A DNA stretch of 64,000 bases, from NCBI RefSeq assembly GCF_003065405.1, contig NZ_CP026947.1:868001-932000 (forward strand), read 5' to 3'. This DNA comes from Corynebacterium yudongzhengii. Lineage in GTDB: Bacteria; Actinomycetota; Actinomycetes; Mycobacteriales; Mycobacteriaceae. Positions 10,221-19,082 of the stretch are shown one piece after another. Within the stretch, counting starts at the first letter, position 1. Each line of letters opens with the position of its first letter. The notes below the pieces were generated by a model that worked only from the letters and a program-made list of their open reading frames with translations, did not search any database and was not told where the DNA came from. The translations under genes and the position numbers were made by a program.

Positions 10221-11468
10221 CTATCGTGCCTCCAGGATGGCGACGACGCCCTGGCCGCCGGCCGCGCAGATCGAGATGAGTCCGCGGGTGCCGGGACCGG
10301 CCTCGTGGAGCCGCTTGGCTAGGCCCGCGACGATGCGGGCGCCGGTGGCGGCGAAAGGGTGGCCGGCGGCGAGCGAGGAGCCGTCGGGGTTGATCTTGGT
10401 CTCATCGATGTCGATGCCCTGCGCGCGCAGGGCCGACAGGGTGGTCAAAACGGTCGAGGCGAAGGCCTCGTGGATCTCGAAGATGTCGATGTCGTCGGTG
10501 CTCAAGCCGTTGCGCTCGAGGAGCGCGGGAAGCGCATGTGTGGGCGCGAGCAGCAGGCCGTCGGTCTTTTCGTCGCCGCCCACGTGGTCGACGGCGGCGA
10601 CCTGGGCGTCCACGAAGGCTGCCCACGGGGTCCAGTTGCGGGCGCGGGCGGTGTCTTCGTCGGCAAGCAAGACGGTCGCGGCACCGTCGGTCATGGCCGT
10701 GGAGTTGCCGGCGGTCATGGTGTCGCCGAAGACGGGCTTGAGCTTCGCGAGTTTCTCGACGCTCGTGTCCGTCCGCAAAATGTTGTCGCGCTCCAGGCCG
10801 CGGTAGGGGGTGACGAGGTCGTCGAAGAAGCCCTCCTCCCACGCGAGTGCCAGGCGCCGGTGGCTTTCATAGGCGATGCGGTCCTGGTCTTCGCGGCTGA
10901 TCTCGTGGGCGGCTGTGGTCAGCGCCTGCGATTGGCCCATCGATTTGCCGGTGCGCGGCTCGCCGACTCCGGGCGGGTTCGGCGCCAGATCCTTCGGGCG
11001 CAGCGAGCGAAAAGCCTTGAGGCGGGCGCCCAGCGTCTTCGCGCGGGCGGCGGTGTTGAGGATCGTGTTGAGCCGGTCGGAGACGGTGATCGGGGCCGTC
11101 GAGGTGGATTCCACGCCGCCGGCGATGGCGATCTTCGCCTGGCCGAGGCGGATCTTGTTGGCGGTGTAGATGAAGGTCTCCAGGCTGGTGGCGCACGCCT
11201 GCTGGAGATCGACGGCGGGCGTGTGCGGGTCGAGCCCGGTGCCCAGTACTGATTCGCGGGTGAGGTTGTAGTTGCGGGGGTGTTTGAGTACCGCGCCGGC
11301 GGCGACTTCGTCGATCTTTTCTCCGGAGAGGCCGTGGCGGGCGATGAGCCCGTTGAGTGCGGCGGTGAGCAGGTCTTGGGCGGTGGTGTCGGCATAGGCG
11401 GTGCCCGCGCGGGCGAAGGGGGTGCGGTTGCCGCCGACGACGACGACGTTTCTTAAGGATGGGGTCAT
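10221..11468 (-). CDS. fadA2: Acetyl-CoA acetyltransferase (thiolase), FadA2-like
   Basis: Thiolase for thiolytic cleavage of 3-ketoacyl-CoA or the reverse condensation. The acyl-accepting cysteine is in DLQQACATSLE (Cys92 from the ATG at 11468). The later EIHEAFAS, AAGHPFAATGAR and CAAGGQG motifs give the remaining active-site His and Cys. The frame also opens with GTG at 11480, but GAGGAAG is directly against that codon and 11 nt from the ATG at 11468, so the ATG is preferred (415 residues). It is the first gene of the fadA2-fabG4-htdX run and is divergent from the TetR gene, which probably controls it. Confidence 0.88.
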   Translation of the reverse strand: MTPSLRNVVVVGGNRTPFARAGTAYADTTAQDLLTAALNGLIARHGLSGEKIDEVAAGAVLKHPRNYNLTRESVLGTGLDPHTPAVDLQQACATSLETFIYTANKIRLGQAKIAIAGGVESTSTAPITVSDRLNTILNTAARAKTLGARLKAFRSLRPKDLAPNPPGVGEPRTGKSMGQSQALTTAAHEISREDQDRIAYESHRRLALAWEEGFFDDLVTPYRGLERDNILRTDTSVEKLAKLKPVFGDTMTAGNSTAMTDGAATVLLADEDTARARNWTPWAAFVDAQVAAVDHVGGDEKTDGLLLAPTHALPALLERNGLSTDDIDIFEIHEAFASTVLTTLSALRAQGIDIDETKINPDGSSLAAGHPFAATGARIVAGLAKRLHEAGPGTRGLISICAAGGQGVVAILEAR

Positions 11469-11519
11469 GGTAGAACTCACTTCCTCGGTCTGTGTGTGAC
11501 CTAGACTACACGATACCCG

Positions 11520-11534
11520 GAGTTTCTGATACTC
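11520..11534. promoter_or_regulatory. Candidate TetR operator in the divergent promoter
   Basis: A small dyad GAGTTTCTGATACTC lies 8 nt before the regulator start and within the shared fadA2/tetR intergenic region. Arms are short (GAGT/ACTC), so this is only a candidate for autoregulation. Confidence 0.25.
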
Positions 11535-11542
11535 TCAGTTCC

Positions 11543-12169
11543 ATGAAGACGATCCACTCCACCGACCGTCCCGTCGACGGACGCACCACCCGCTGGGACG
11601 AGCACCGCCGACAGCGCAAGAAGGAGCTGTCCCGGGCGGCGCTGCGGGCGATCCGCAAGAAGGGCGCCCACGTCGGCATGGGGGAGATCGCGGAGGAAGC
11701 CGGCACCTCGAAAACCGTCTACTACCGGCACTTCGGGGACCGCGCCGGACTGTGGTCGGCGCTGACCGACCGCACCGTGGACTTCATCATTCACCGCCTG
11801 AGCCTGGATGAGACGACGAACTTAGCGGGCGACGAGATCGTCGCCAAGCTCGCCGATGCCTACCTCACCCTCGTCGAGCGCGACCCGGAAATCTACGAGT
11901 TCGTCAGCGCCGGGCCCGGGCCCACCTCCGACACGGACATCACCGATCCCGTGGTGCACGTGACCTCGCGCATCGGCATCCAGCTGGCTGCCTACCTGCG
12001 CCGGATCGGCTACGACGACCGCGCCGAGGTCTTCGCCCAAGCCATCGTGGGCGCGATCTGGGCCGCCGCCGATCGCTGGGTGGCCAACGACCGCCGCCGA
12101 TCCAAAGCTGAGGTCGTCGCCCAACTCCACGAACTTTTCCAACCCGGCCTCACACTGCCACCCACCTAG
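11543..12169 (+). CDS. TetR-family transcriptional regulator
   Basis: A 208-residue DNA-binding repressor-type protein. The helix-turn-helix lies at about residues 38-62 (MGEIAEEAGTSKTVYYRHFGDR), followed by an all-helical ligand domain ending in a variable C-terminus. The start at 11543 (MKTIHSTDRP) is used because the upstream extension to 11492 runs through the promoter region; GATACT just upstream could be its -10 box, leaving little or no leader. It sits between divergent fadA2 and co-directional fadE5, 21 nt before the latter, and probably responds to a fatty acid or acyl-CoA. That ligand is inferred from context. Confidence 0.88.
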   Translation: MKTIHSTDRPVDGRTTRWDEHRRQRKKELSRAALRAIRKKGAHVGMGEIAEEAGTSKTVYYRHFGDRAGLWSALTDRTVDFIIHRLSLDETTNLAGDEIVAKLADAYLTLVERDPEIYEFVSAGPGPTSDTDITDPVVHVTSRIGIQLAAYLRRIGYDDRAEVFAQAIVGAIWAAADRWVANDRRRSKAEVVAQLHELFQPGLTLPPT

Positions 12170-12190
12170 AACAGCCCAAGGAGTCTCGCC

Positions 12191-14134
12191 ATGACCACCA
12201 CCATTAACCCCACTCCCGCCGCACCCCGCGATCGCGCCGCCCTGGCCGCCGGCCTGCGTGCCGCCCTCGACGGAGAGTTCCACGAGTTCAAACAAGGTCT
12301 GCGCGAGCGCCTCGACGCCGAGACGATGGTTCGCCCCGTCGGCCAAGACATCGACACTGCCCGCGAATGGACCACCAACAGCCTGCGCCGGCTGACCGAG
12401 ACGGGCTACAACACCGTCGGCATGCCAGAGGAGTTCGGTGGCACCGAGAGCTTCGCGCACTCGATCGCGGCCTTCGAGGTTCTCGGGACGGGGGATCTGT
12501 CGCTGACCATCAAATCCGGCGTCCAGTCCGGCCTGTTCGGCGGGGCGATTTTGAACCTGGGCAACGACGAGCAGCGCCGCCGCTGGCTGCCCGGGGTGAT
12601 GAACCTCGATATCCTAGGCTGCTACGGCATGACCGAGCTCGGGCGCGGCTCCGACGTGCAAAGCCTCGAGACCACCATCACCTACCTGCCGGAGACCGAG
12701 GAATTCGAGGTCCACACGCCCACCGACGATGCCCGCAAGGCCTACATCGGCAACGCGGCGAAAGACGGGCACATGGCGGCGGTCTTCGGCAAGTTAATTG
12801 TCGACGGCACCGATCACGGCGTGCACTGCATCGTCGTACCCATCCGCGACGATGAGGGCAACGCCCTCGAGGGCATCGAGCTCGGCGACCATGGCCACAA
12901 GGGCGGGCTGCTCGGCGTCGACAACGGCACCATCGCCTTCCACCACGTGCGCGTACCGCGCGAAAACCTGCTGGATCGCTACGGCCACGTCAGCGCGGAC
13001 GGCACGTACTCCTCGCCGATCGAGCGCCGCGGCAAGCGCTTCTCGACGATGCTGTCCACCCTCGTCCGCGGGCGCATCTCCGTCGGCGGTGCCGGGGCCT
13101 CGGCCACCCGCCGCGGGCTGACCATCGCGGTGCGCCACGCCCTCAAGCGCACCCAGTTCACCACCCCGACTGGCGAGCCCGTGCATATCATGCGCTACCA
13201 GCTCCACCAGCGCAAACTCGTCCCCGAGCTCGCCCGCGCCTACGCCTTCGGCTTCGCCCAGAACGAGCTGATGAAAAGCTTCCAGGCCGTGGCCGACGGC
13301 GAAGGCGACGAGACCGCCCAGCGCGAACTGGGCACGCACGCCGCCGGGCTTAAAGCCGCCCAGACCCGCTGGGCGAACGACACTTTGCAGATGTGCCGCG
13401 AGGCCTGCGGCGGCTACGGCTACATGGCAGAAAACGGCCTGACCACTTTAACTGCCGACGCCGACGTCTTCGCCACCTTCGAAGGCGACAACACGGTGCT
13501 CAGCCAGCTGGTCGCCCGCGGTCTGCTCTCCGGCTTCCAGGCCTCGTGGTCGAACCTCGACATGTTGGAGACCGTGCGCCGCTCCGCCGCGCTGGTGAGC
13601 AACCGCCTTCTAGAGCGCACCACCGCCAAAGCCACCATCGACCGGCTGGTCTCCATCGCCTCGCGGAAGTCGAGCGAGGAGAAGATCCTCGCCCGCGGCT
13701 GGCACGTCGAGCTTCTCGAATACCGCGAAAAGCGCATCATCGAAGCCCTCGGCATGCGCATGCGCGAGGTACTCAAGCTGGACAAGTCCGAGCAGTTCGA
13801 GGCCATGAACCAGTGCCAGAACCACATGGCCGACGCCGCTGCAGCCCACATGGACCGCGTCATCCTCGAGGCCTTCATCGAGGGCATCAGCGAAACCGAA
13901 GAAGGTCATGCCCGCGAGGTCTTGATCAAGCTCTGCGACCTCTACGCCTTATCGACCATCCACGACAACGCCACCTGGTACCTGGAGCGCTCCGTCTACG
14001 ACGGCCCGCGCTCGCGCGGGATCGCGCAGGCGATCGAGAAGCTCTGTGCCGAACTCACTGACGACATCGAGGCCATCACCGACGGCCTCGGCGTGGAGGA
14101 GAAGTTCCTCAACTCGGTGATTGCTCAGGCTTAG
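12191..14134 (+). CDS. fadE5: Acyl-CoA dehydrogenase, FadE5-like
   Basis: FAD-dependent enzyme introducing the trans-2 double bond in acyl-CoA. At 647 residues it belongs to the long acyl-CoA dehydrogenase subgroup with a C-terminal extension, like FadE5 (Rv0244c), which has broad chain-length specificity. Recognisable segments are CYGMTELGRGSDVQSLET (flavin/substrate site), FEGDNTVL near residue 435 in the catalytic-base region, and EACGGYGYMAENGL. AAGGAG ends 7 nt before the ATG. Together with fadA2, fabG4 and the htdX-like gene it reconstitutes most steps of a beta-oxidation-type cycle. Confidence 0.9.
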   Translation: MTTTINPTPAAPRDRAALAAGLRAALDGEFHEFKQGLRERLDAETMVRPVGQDIDTAREWTTNSLRRLTETGYNTVGMPEEFGGTESFAHSIAAFEVLGTGDLSLTIKSGVQSGLFGGAILNLGNDEQRRRWLPGVMNLDILGCYGMTELGRGSDVQSLETTITYLPETEEFEVHTPTDDARKAYIGNAAKDGHMAAVFGKLIVDGTDHGVHCIVVPIRDDEGNALEGIELGDHGHKGGLLGVDNGTIAFHHVRVPRENLLDRYGHVSADGTYSSPIERRGKRFSTMLSTLVRGRISVGGAGASATRRGLTIAVRHALKRTQFTTPTGEPVHIMRYQLHQRKLVPELARAYAFGFAQNELMKSFQAVADGEGDETAQRELGTHAAGLKAAQTRWANDTLQMCREACGGYGYMAENGLTTLTADADVFATFEGDNTVLSQLVARGLLSGFQASWSNLDMLETVRRSAALVSNRLLERTTAKATIDRLVSIASRKSSEEKILARGWHVELLEYREKRIIEALGMRMREVLKLDKSEQFEAMNQCQNHMADAAAAHMDRVILEAFIEGISETEEGHAREVLIKLCDLYALSTIHDNATWYLERSVYDGPRSRGIAQAIEKLCAELTDDIEAITDGLGVEEKFLNSVIAQA

Positions 14135-14344
14135 GGTTTGGGGGTGCTGGTTGGTGCGCACTCTGACCGGCGAGGCTCCGTTTCTGGGAGGGTGAACTCA
14201 TCCAGCGGTAGCGCAACACGGGCGCCCGGCCGGAGATGCGAGGGTGGCGGCCTGACGCTTGGCCGCGCCAGGCTCATCCGCCCCACCAGCGTCTCTGGCA
14301 AGCTCGCGCGGTCTGCTGGCGCCTTCCTGGCTATAACGCGATAG

Positions 14345-14427
14345 CGCTGGACGAAAGGAGGGGCCCTAAAGGAGTCCTGCTTTCGACCGCGTGGGACTCC
14401 TTTATATAGGGGTGCTTTCGACCGGGC
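14345..14427. repeat. Inverted-repeat element, copy 4
   Basis: Left end CGCTGGACGAAA, right end TTTCGACCGGGCG, with internal CCTAAAGGAGTCCTGCTTTC. It is nearest to copy 2 in internal sequence and length (83 bp), with one mismatch in each terminal repeat. Confidence 0.75.
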
Positions 14428-14519
14428 GTGCGATAGGGGTTGTGCTGTATGGAATTCAGGGCGCTCCGCCCACAGTGGGCTGGTTTTCGTACCGTGTCAA
14501 CGTCTGTGCTGTACAAAAG

Positions 14520-14660
14520 CTTAAAGGAAGGAGCTTAAGGGGCGCGCCCTTTAAACATTTGCCTGGCGGAAATAGCCGATTTGGGCGTCCTTCAAGATTC
14601 CTCCTTTAAGTATTAGTGTTCGAGTGCCACGGAGGCTCCACGAAACGGACCGCGACTGGG
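14520..14660. repeat. Second dispersed repeat, copy 2, with imperfect palindrome
   Basis: The arm beginning CTTAAAGGAAGGAGC at 14520 is imperfectly complementary to the arm ending CCTCCTTTAAG at 14610. The downstream part (GTGTTCGAGTGCCACGGAGG) matches the repeat at 7501-7590. Confidence 0.55.
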
Positions 14661-14718
14661 GTTGAATACCCTCATTTGCATAGAGTGACAGCGCTCGTCG
14701 ACGGTCAAGTCCGCGGGA

Positions 14719-16153
14719 GTGGTGTATCTGTCCTTCCTGAATCATTGGAATCTAGTGGAGGGGGTGTCGGGGACCGGCGCGGGCTGGGTTGCTGTGCATT
14801 AGGCCGCTCCCTCGGTCGTGACGGTGTTGCTCGCGTCGACGGTGTTGGCGACGATAAGCTTTCGGGTTTGTTCCAGGCTTGCCAGTGACATGTAGCGCTT
14901 TTGTTGAATCCAATCATCATGCTGCTCGGCGAGCACTGCCCCGACGAGTCGTACTACCGCGGCCCGATTGGGGAAGATGCCGACAACGTCAGTACGCCGG
15001 CGGATTTCCCGGTTGAGTCGTTCCGTCGGGTTATTCGACCACACCTTCGTCCACACAGCTTTCGGCGTGTTCGTGAACGCTAAGATCTCATCCAACGACT
15101 CTTCCACGTATCCGGCTACTTCTGGGAAACGCTGGTGACAGAACTCTACTACTTCCCGGGCTTGGTCCCACGTGGACCTGGCGTCGGCTTGCTGAAAAAT
15201 GGAATGAAACATCCCCGACAACGTCGTCCACCCGCGCTTGGAAACTTTCGAGGAAAGGTTCTTGGCAAAATGCGTTCGGCACCGCTGCCAACCGGCAGTA
15301 GGAAGAACTTGGCCGACAGCGGCCTGGATACCCAGGTGGGCATCACTAGTGACGAGGTAGACTTCACCAAGTCCGCGGGCTTTTAAGTCCTGGAAGAACC
15401 CGGTCCAAGATTCCACGGACTCTGATGTTGCTACTTGCATGCCCAAAAGCTCCCGGTAGCCGTCGTTATTGACACCGGTGGCAATAAGCACGCTGGTCGT
15501 GACTACCCGTCCGCCTTCACGAACTTTCATGGTCACCGCATCACAGGACAGGTAGTAGTACGGGCCCTGATCAAGCGGGCGGGTTCGAAACTCCTCGACC
15601 ATGATGTCGAGTTCTTTGGCCATGTCAGAGACCTGGGACTTCGACAGGTTGGTGATCCCCAGTGTTGCGACCAGGTCGTTCATCCTGCGGGTGGAGACAC
15701 CCTTTAAGTAGCAGGTGGCGATCACTGTGGTCAGGGCCCGTTCGGTTCTGCTGCGTCGTTCCACAAGCCAATCAGGAAAGAAGCTCCCGGTGCGTAGTTT
15801 TGGGATAGCGACGTCAATGGAGCCGACACGGGTGTCGAGTTGGCGGTGACGGTAGCCATTGCGGGTGTTGGTGCGCTGCGGAGAAACAGTGGCGTAGTCA
15901 GCACCGCAGACGCTGTCGGCCTGAGCCGAGAGGATTTGGTTGATGAAGTCCGAGAGCATTTGGCGCATCAAATCTGGGGACGCTTGAGTCAGTAGCTCTT
16001 CGAGATACGCGGTCGGATCGATATGATGAGGGTCAGCGGCCATCGCAGGGTACTTCCTTTCGAGGATAGGTAGAAGTTGATTCGAAAGGTACCCGCGATG
16101 GTCGCCTTCATGCACACCGGCACAAGACTTACCGCGGGCTACAGATACACCAC
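14719..16153. mobile_element. IS256-family insertion sequence
   Basis: Bounded by exact 13-bp inverted repeats, GTGGTGTATCTGT at 14719-14731 and ACAGATACACCAC at 16141-16153, enclosing a single transposase gene on the minus strand. The 1435-bp length suits the IS256 family. The flanking 8-9 bp differ (CCGCGGGA on the left, GCTAACGG on the right), so no target-site duplication is visible. Rearrangement after insertion, or recombination between two copies, could explain that. Confidence 0.85.
14799..16043 (-). CDS. IS256-family (mutator-type) transposase
   Basis: DDE transposase of 414 residues from the ATG at 16043 (MAADPHHIDPTAYLEELL). GAAAGGAAG lies about 10 nt upstream, and the longer frame from 16115 would extend beyond the normal IS256 N-terminus. 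The catalytic residues appear as YLSCDAVTMKVREGG (first Asp), VTSDAHLGIQ (second Asp) and NNPTERLNREIRRRT (Glu), in the expected order, with the family C-x-H between the second Asp and Glu (QRCRTHFAKN). The gene looks intact, so the element may still be active. Confidence 0.95.
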   Translation of the reverse strand: MAADPHHIDPTAYLEELLTQASPDLMRQMLSDFINQILSAQADSVCGADYATVSPQRTNTRNGYRHRQLDTRVGSIDVAIPKLRTGSFFPDWLVERRSRTERALTTVIATCYLKGVSTRRMNDLVATLGITNLSKSQVSDMAKELDIMVEEFRTRPLDQGPYYYLSCDAVTMKVREGGRVVTTSVLIATGVNNDGYRELLGMQVATSESVESWTGFFQDLKARGLGEVYLVTSDAHLGIQAAVGQVLPTAGWQRCRTHFAKNLSSKVSKRGWTTLSGMFHSIFQQADARSTWDQAREVVEFCHQRFPEVAGYVEESLDEILAFTNTPKAVWTKVWSNNPTERLNREIRRRTDVVGIFPNRAAVVRLVGAVLAEQHDDWIQQKRYMSLASLEQTRKLIVANTVDASNTVTTEGAA

Positions 16154-16343
16154 GCTAACGGACGCAACCTCGTCGAATTCAGGGCCAAAGGAGGAGTCTC
16201 TCGACCTCGCCGAGCGGGGCACCGCTGATCACCGTTAATAGCCGCCTTCCGAAAGCGTGACGAGCGTCGCAATAACGCCGACAACCAACGGCATCGCGTA
16301 TTTCCGTGGATGACGTAATGCGTTGCGCTCGGATTTCGTACCC
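16154..16343. other. Gap between the IS element and the ABC permease
   Basis: About 190 bp with no recognisable gene or terminator. A frame on the minus strand (16129-16428) overlaps the permease and the IS end and shows no family features. Confidence 0.5.
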
Positions 16344-17348
16344 TTAAGGGGGGTATTTGAACTCGAGCCACGCGGAGCCACACGCCGCTATGGCACACAG
16401 TACGAAGCCAACAATAATGTGCCACCAATTGAGAGTTTCGAAATAGAGTCCAACACTTAATGGCGCTAAAGAACCCACAGCAAAGATGGCGAGGTTGACC
16501 TCAGCTGACATCAGTCCGCTTCGCCGTGCATCCCCGACTAGAACAATGTGTTCCCGGGTTTGTGGGTTGCGGCTCAGTACTGTCGTTTGAGCCGTATTCA
16601 CTACCGTTAATGCGATGAAAATAAGGGGTGAGACCCCTTCCTTAGCAATGGCCCAGCTCAACAATCCCGCGAAAGCAGAAATAAGTATCAGACTTGACCA
16701 GACGCGTGAATCATGGAGAGCGCTGGTAGCGAAGTAATTGGAGCGCAGCAGCTTCAGCGATCTCCTGCGCACTGACGTACGGACTACCGGAAGGTGTAAC
16801 CCAAAGACGAAGGCAATGGCGATACCGGTTACAGCTAACAGTGTGGCGAGGAACACTGAGCAATAACCTGCCACAAGCGCAAGGGTGAACCCGAAAAGAT
16901 AAGCAGCCAGGAGGCTGAATCGGCCATCGATGGTGGAGATCGCCAGTACAGCCAGCGACGAGAAAAGAGAGAAAATGAGGAGCGAGATGTAGCTCTGAGC
17001 GGAACCGTAACCGGCCTGGGAAAAGAACACTCCTAGCGGAAGTAGACCTTCGACTAGGTAAACGACAAGACCAATGAGTATCGATGCCAGCGCGAGGGTT
17101 TTCTCCGAAAAGGGGAAAATGAGTAGTTCACGCAGTTGGTTATCTCGCAGCCAACCTTGGAAAAGAGTACGGCAGAACAATATTGCGGCCACACCAGAGC
17201 TGAGGCCGAGAACTCGGAGATCCAAGGGAGGAACTAGGTCCGCGATCAGCACGACGACAATGCTCAGGACAACGCCAGTCACGAACACGTTGGGGCGTAC
17301 GAATTGAGCAATGATGGCTCGACAGGCTAGCGCCAGATCCTGAGTCAT
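16344..17348 (-). CDS. ABC exporter permease-like membrane protein
   Basis: A 334-residue hydrophobic protein with about ten predicted membrane spans and no cytoplasmic ATPase domain. Its ATG overlaps the ATPase stop in an ATGA, so it is the third gene of a minus-strand operon (62-residue membrane protein, ATPase, permease). The arrangement resembles small peptide or antibiotic export/immunity ABC systems. I cannot assign the substrate. Base composition is visibly poorer in GC than the backbone, suggesting acquisition with this island. The product may be non-functional in practice because the partner ATPase reading frame is broken. Confidence 0.6.
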   Translation of the reverse strand: MTQDLALACRAIIAQFVRPNVFVTGVVLSIVVVLIADLVPPLDLRVLGLSSGVAAILFCRTLFQGWLRDNQLRELLIFPFSEKTLALASILIGLVVYLVEGLLPLGVFFSQAGYGSAQSYISLLIFSLFSSLAVLAISTIDGRFSLLAAYLFGFTLALVAGYCSVFLATLLAVTGIAIAFVFGLHLPVVRTSVRRRSLKLLRSNYFATSALHDSRVWSSLILISAFAGLLSWAIAKEGVSPLIFIALTVVNTAQTTVLSRNPQTREHIVLVGDARRSGLMSAEVNLAIFAVGSLAPLSVGLYFETLNWWHIIVGFVLCAIAACGSAWLEFKYPP

Positions 17349-18068
17349 GTGGCCGGACCTTGTTCGAGAAGATGAACAATGTCCTCTGCGCGGTTCGGGA
17401 CTTGCCGCTGCCTGGACAACTCACCGTTTTGGAGGACGTACATGCTGTCGCAGCAGCGCACGAAGGATTCAGCGATGTGCGAGCTCATAAAAACTGAGTG
17501 ATCTTGATCGGCGTAGGAGAGGATCGAGTCGTAGAGGAACTCGGTGCCGGTGAAGTCAAGAAAATCAACCGGTTCATCCAGAATCAACAGGGGCGCGCTG
17601 AGGGCAAATGCGCATATCAAACGGGCCTTCTTGTTGTTTTCGCTCGATAGGTCGGATAGTTTCGTCTCCACATGGGATGCGAATGAAAAGCCGTCGATGA
17701 GGGAGTGGACCGCATCATCGTCTATGTCACGTCGGTAGACGGTGTGGAGATACTTCAGCAGATCCTCGAACGTCCACTGGGGGAAAACTGTGCTCTTCTG
17801 CGAACACGGCGTACCGAGTGGCTTTGAAGTCCTTGTCGCCAGGAGAGCTTTTCCTTCCTCGAGTCCGGAAGTCTTCCGACGACCAACCGGGCAGAAGCCC
17901 CGTTAGCCCTCGGATGAAGGTGGGATTCCCAGCGCCGTTGCCGCCGAGCAGGCCAACCACTTTTCCGATCGGAATTGCGAACCTATTCCCGCGCATGATG
18001 GGGTTCTCAGGGTCATACCAGGCCTGAAAAGAAGTAACTTCTAGCAGCGGTTGGTCAGTGTCAGGCAT
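17345..18068 (-). pseudogene. ABC transporter ATPase, frameshifted
   Basis: Two frames together give one ATPase. The N-terminal frame starts MPDTDQPLLEVTSFQAWYDP at 18068 and contains a Walker A-like VVGLLGGNGAGNPTFIRGL. The frame then breaks near 17780-17790, in a run of five cytosines and four adenines, and continues in another frame as FEDLLKYLHTVYRRDID, signature-like LSDLSSENNKKARL, Walker B LLILDEPVDFLD and a switch His (SSHIAE). Besides the frameshift, the Walker A lysine is replaced by asparagine (GNP instead of GKS/T), which should prevent ATP binding. It overlaps the upstream small gene by 8 nt and the permease by 4 nt. Confidence 0.8.
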
Positions 18069-18249
18069 CGCGGTTTTTGTGGAATCGGCTGAACCCGGCG
18101 AATAAGAGAATGAGCGTTGCGACTCCGAAAACGGCCGAGTCAATGCCAAAGCCGTTGCGGATGTAGAGCACGATGGCGATGACAAGGGTGAGAAGCGCGA
18201 GCAGGAAAGCGATGAGAGGGCTGCGGCTCTCGCGGGTCGGAACAGTCAT
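18061..18249 (-). CDS. Small two-span membrane protein of the ABC cluster
   Basis: A 62-residue protein starting MTVPTRESRSPLIAFLLALL with two hydrophobic segments (about 10-28 and 35-52) and a short basic tail. AAGGATAGG precedes the ATG at 18249. Its stop overlaps the ATPase start (ATGCCTGA), implying translational coupling. It probably accompanies the ABC exporter, but I recognise no family, and proteins of this size and type are often poorly conserved. Confidence 0.6.
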   Translation of the reverse strand: MTVPTRESRSPLIAFLLALLTLVIAIVLYIRNGFGIDSAVFGVATLILLFAGFSRFHKNRDA

Positions 18250-18322
18250 TGAAAACCTATCCTTACCACTGGGACAGTGACGCACTAGATTCTAAACCAC
18301 GTGTCCGAAAATATCTGGAGTA

Positions 18323-18959
18323 TTAAATCTCTTGAAACGCTTTTGAGTTTTCTACACGGACGATAGCTCTGCCGGTAGTAAAACCGATAAATAGTAAAAA
18401 CGCTAGTAGCATTAAAAGGATCCAAGCGTTATTTCTTGTAACAAAGCCATCGGTGAATCTGGTGCCAATGTATCCGGTTAAAACGAAAATAGACATGACC
18501 GCGATGAGGGGGCATGAAGCGGCCGCTGAAGTTGAGTGCGCCCGCCAGCCAAGTTGAAACCCCGAGTGGTGTGAGAATAATTGCGTCCGAGGGGTCTAGG
18601 GACATGCTCAAGTAAAGGCTTGAGAGTAAAATAGCTCCTAATAATAGGCAATAGCGCAAACTTTTAAGTCTGTTGCCATAAGTTGGGGGGTTGATTAGGA
18701 AAAAGACATTATCCCAATGAAGACCAACGCAGAGAATGCTCCTTTTGGAAGCGTCATATTGACCGCGGAAAAATGAGTGGACCGAAAGAGGATAAACACT
18801 ATTGAGGAATACGCCAGAGTCCGGGAATGCTAAGCGTTAACGCGTTAGCAACAAGATTCGGGTTAGCGTTTCGAGCTTGGTTAAATAGCCACCATATGCT
18901 TGCAAAAACCATGCCGTCTGCAAGGGTGCTCGAGGTTAATAGGAGTGGCCATATTTAGG
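18323..18959 (-). pseudogene. Fragmented multi-span membrane protein gene
   Basis: Reading the minus strand across three frames recovers continuous hydrophobic protein. A first part contains TLADGMVFASIWWLFNQARN. A second contains GLHWDNVFFLINPPTYGNR then RYCLLLGAILLSSLYLSMSL and ends near GALNFSGRFM. A third contains LIAVMSIFVLTGYIGTRFTD and ends AFQEI followed by TAA at 18323-18325. Frame breaks lie near 18815-18830 and 18510-18520. The total is roughly 210 codons with at least five membrane spans. The first part resembles the opening of a major-facilitator or permease protein, but I cannot name the family. Adenine/thymine content is high, as in the neighbouring ABC genes. Confidence 0.55.
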
Positions 18960-19082
18960 TGTCAGAGGCCAGGGGTAAGAGTTGTTGCCTTTTCGATTAT
19001 GTAGGAGCCGAATTCCCGCAAAACAACCCACCCGCTAGCCTGGAACCCCAAGCAACGAAAGCCCCAACGAAAGGAAGCCCCA

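Larger units (their letters stand above)
14135..14718. other. Repeat-containing gap between fadE5 and the IS element
   Basis: About 580 bp with no convincing gene. It contains inverted-repeat element copy 4 (14345-14427) and a longer palindromic repeat (14520-14660). The remainder shows nothing I can support. Confidence 0.65.
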
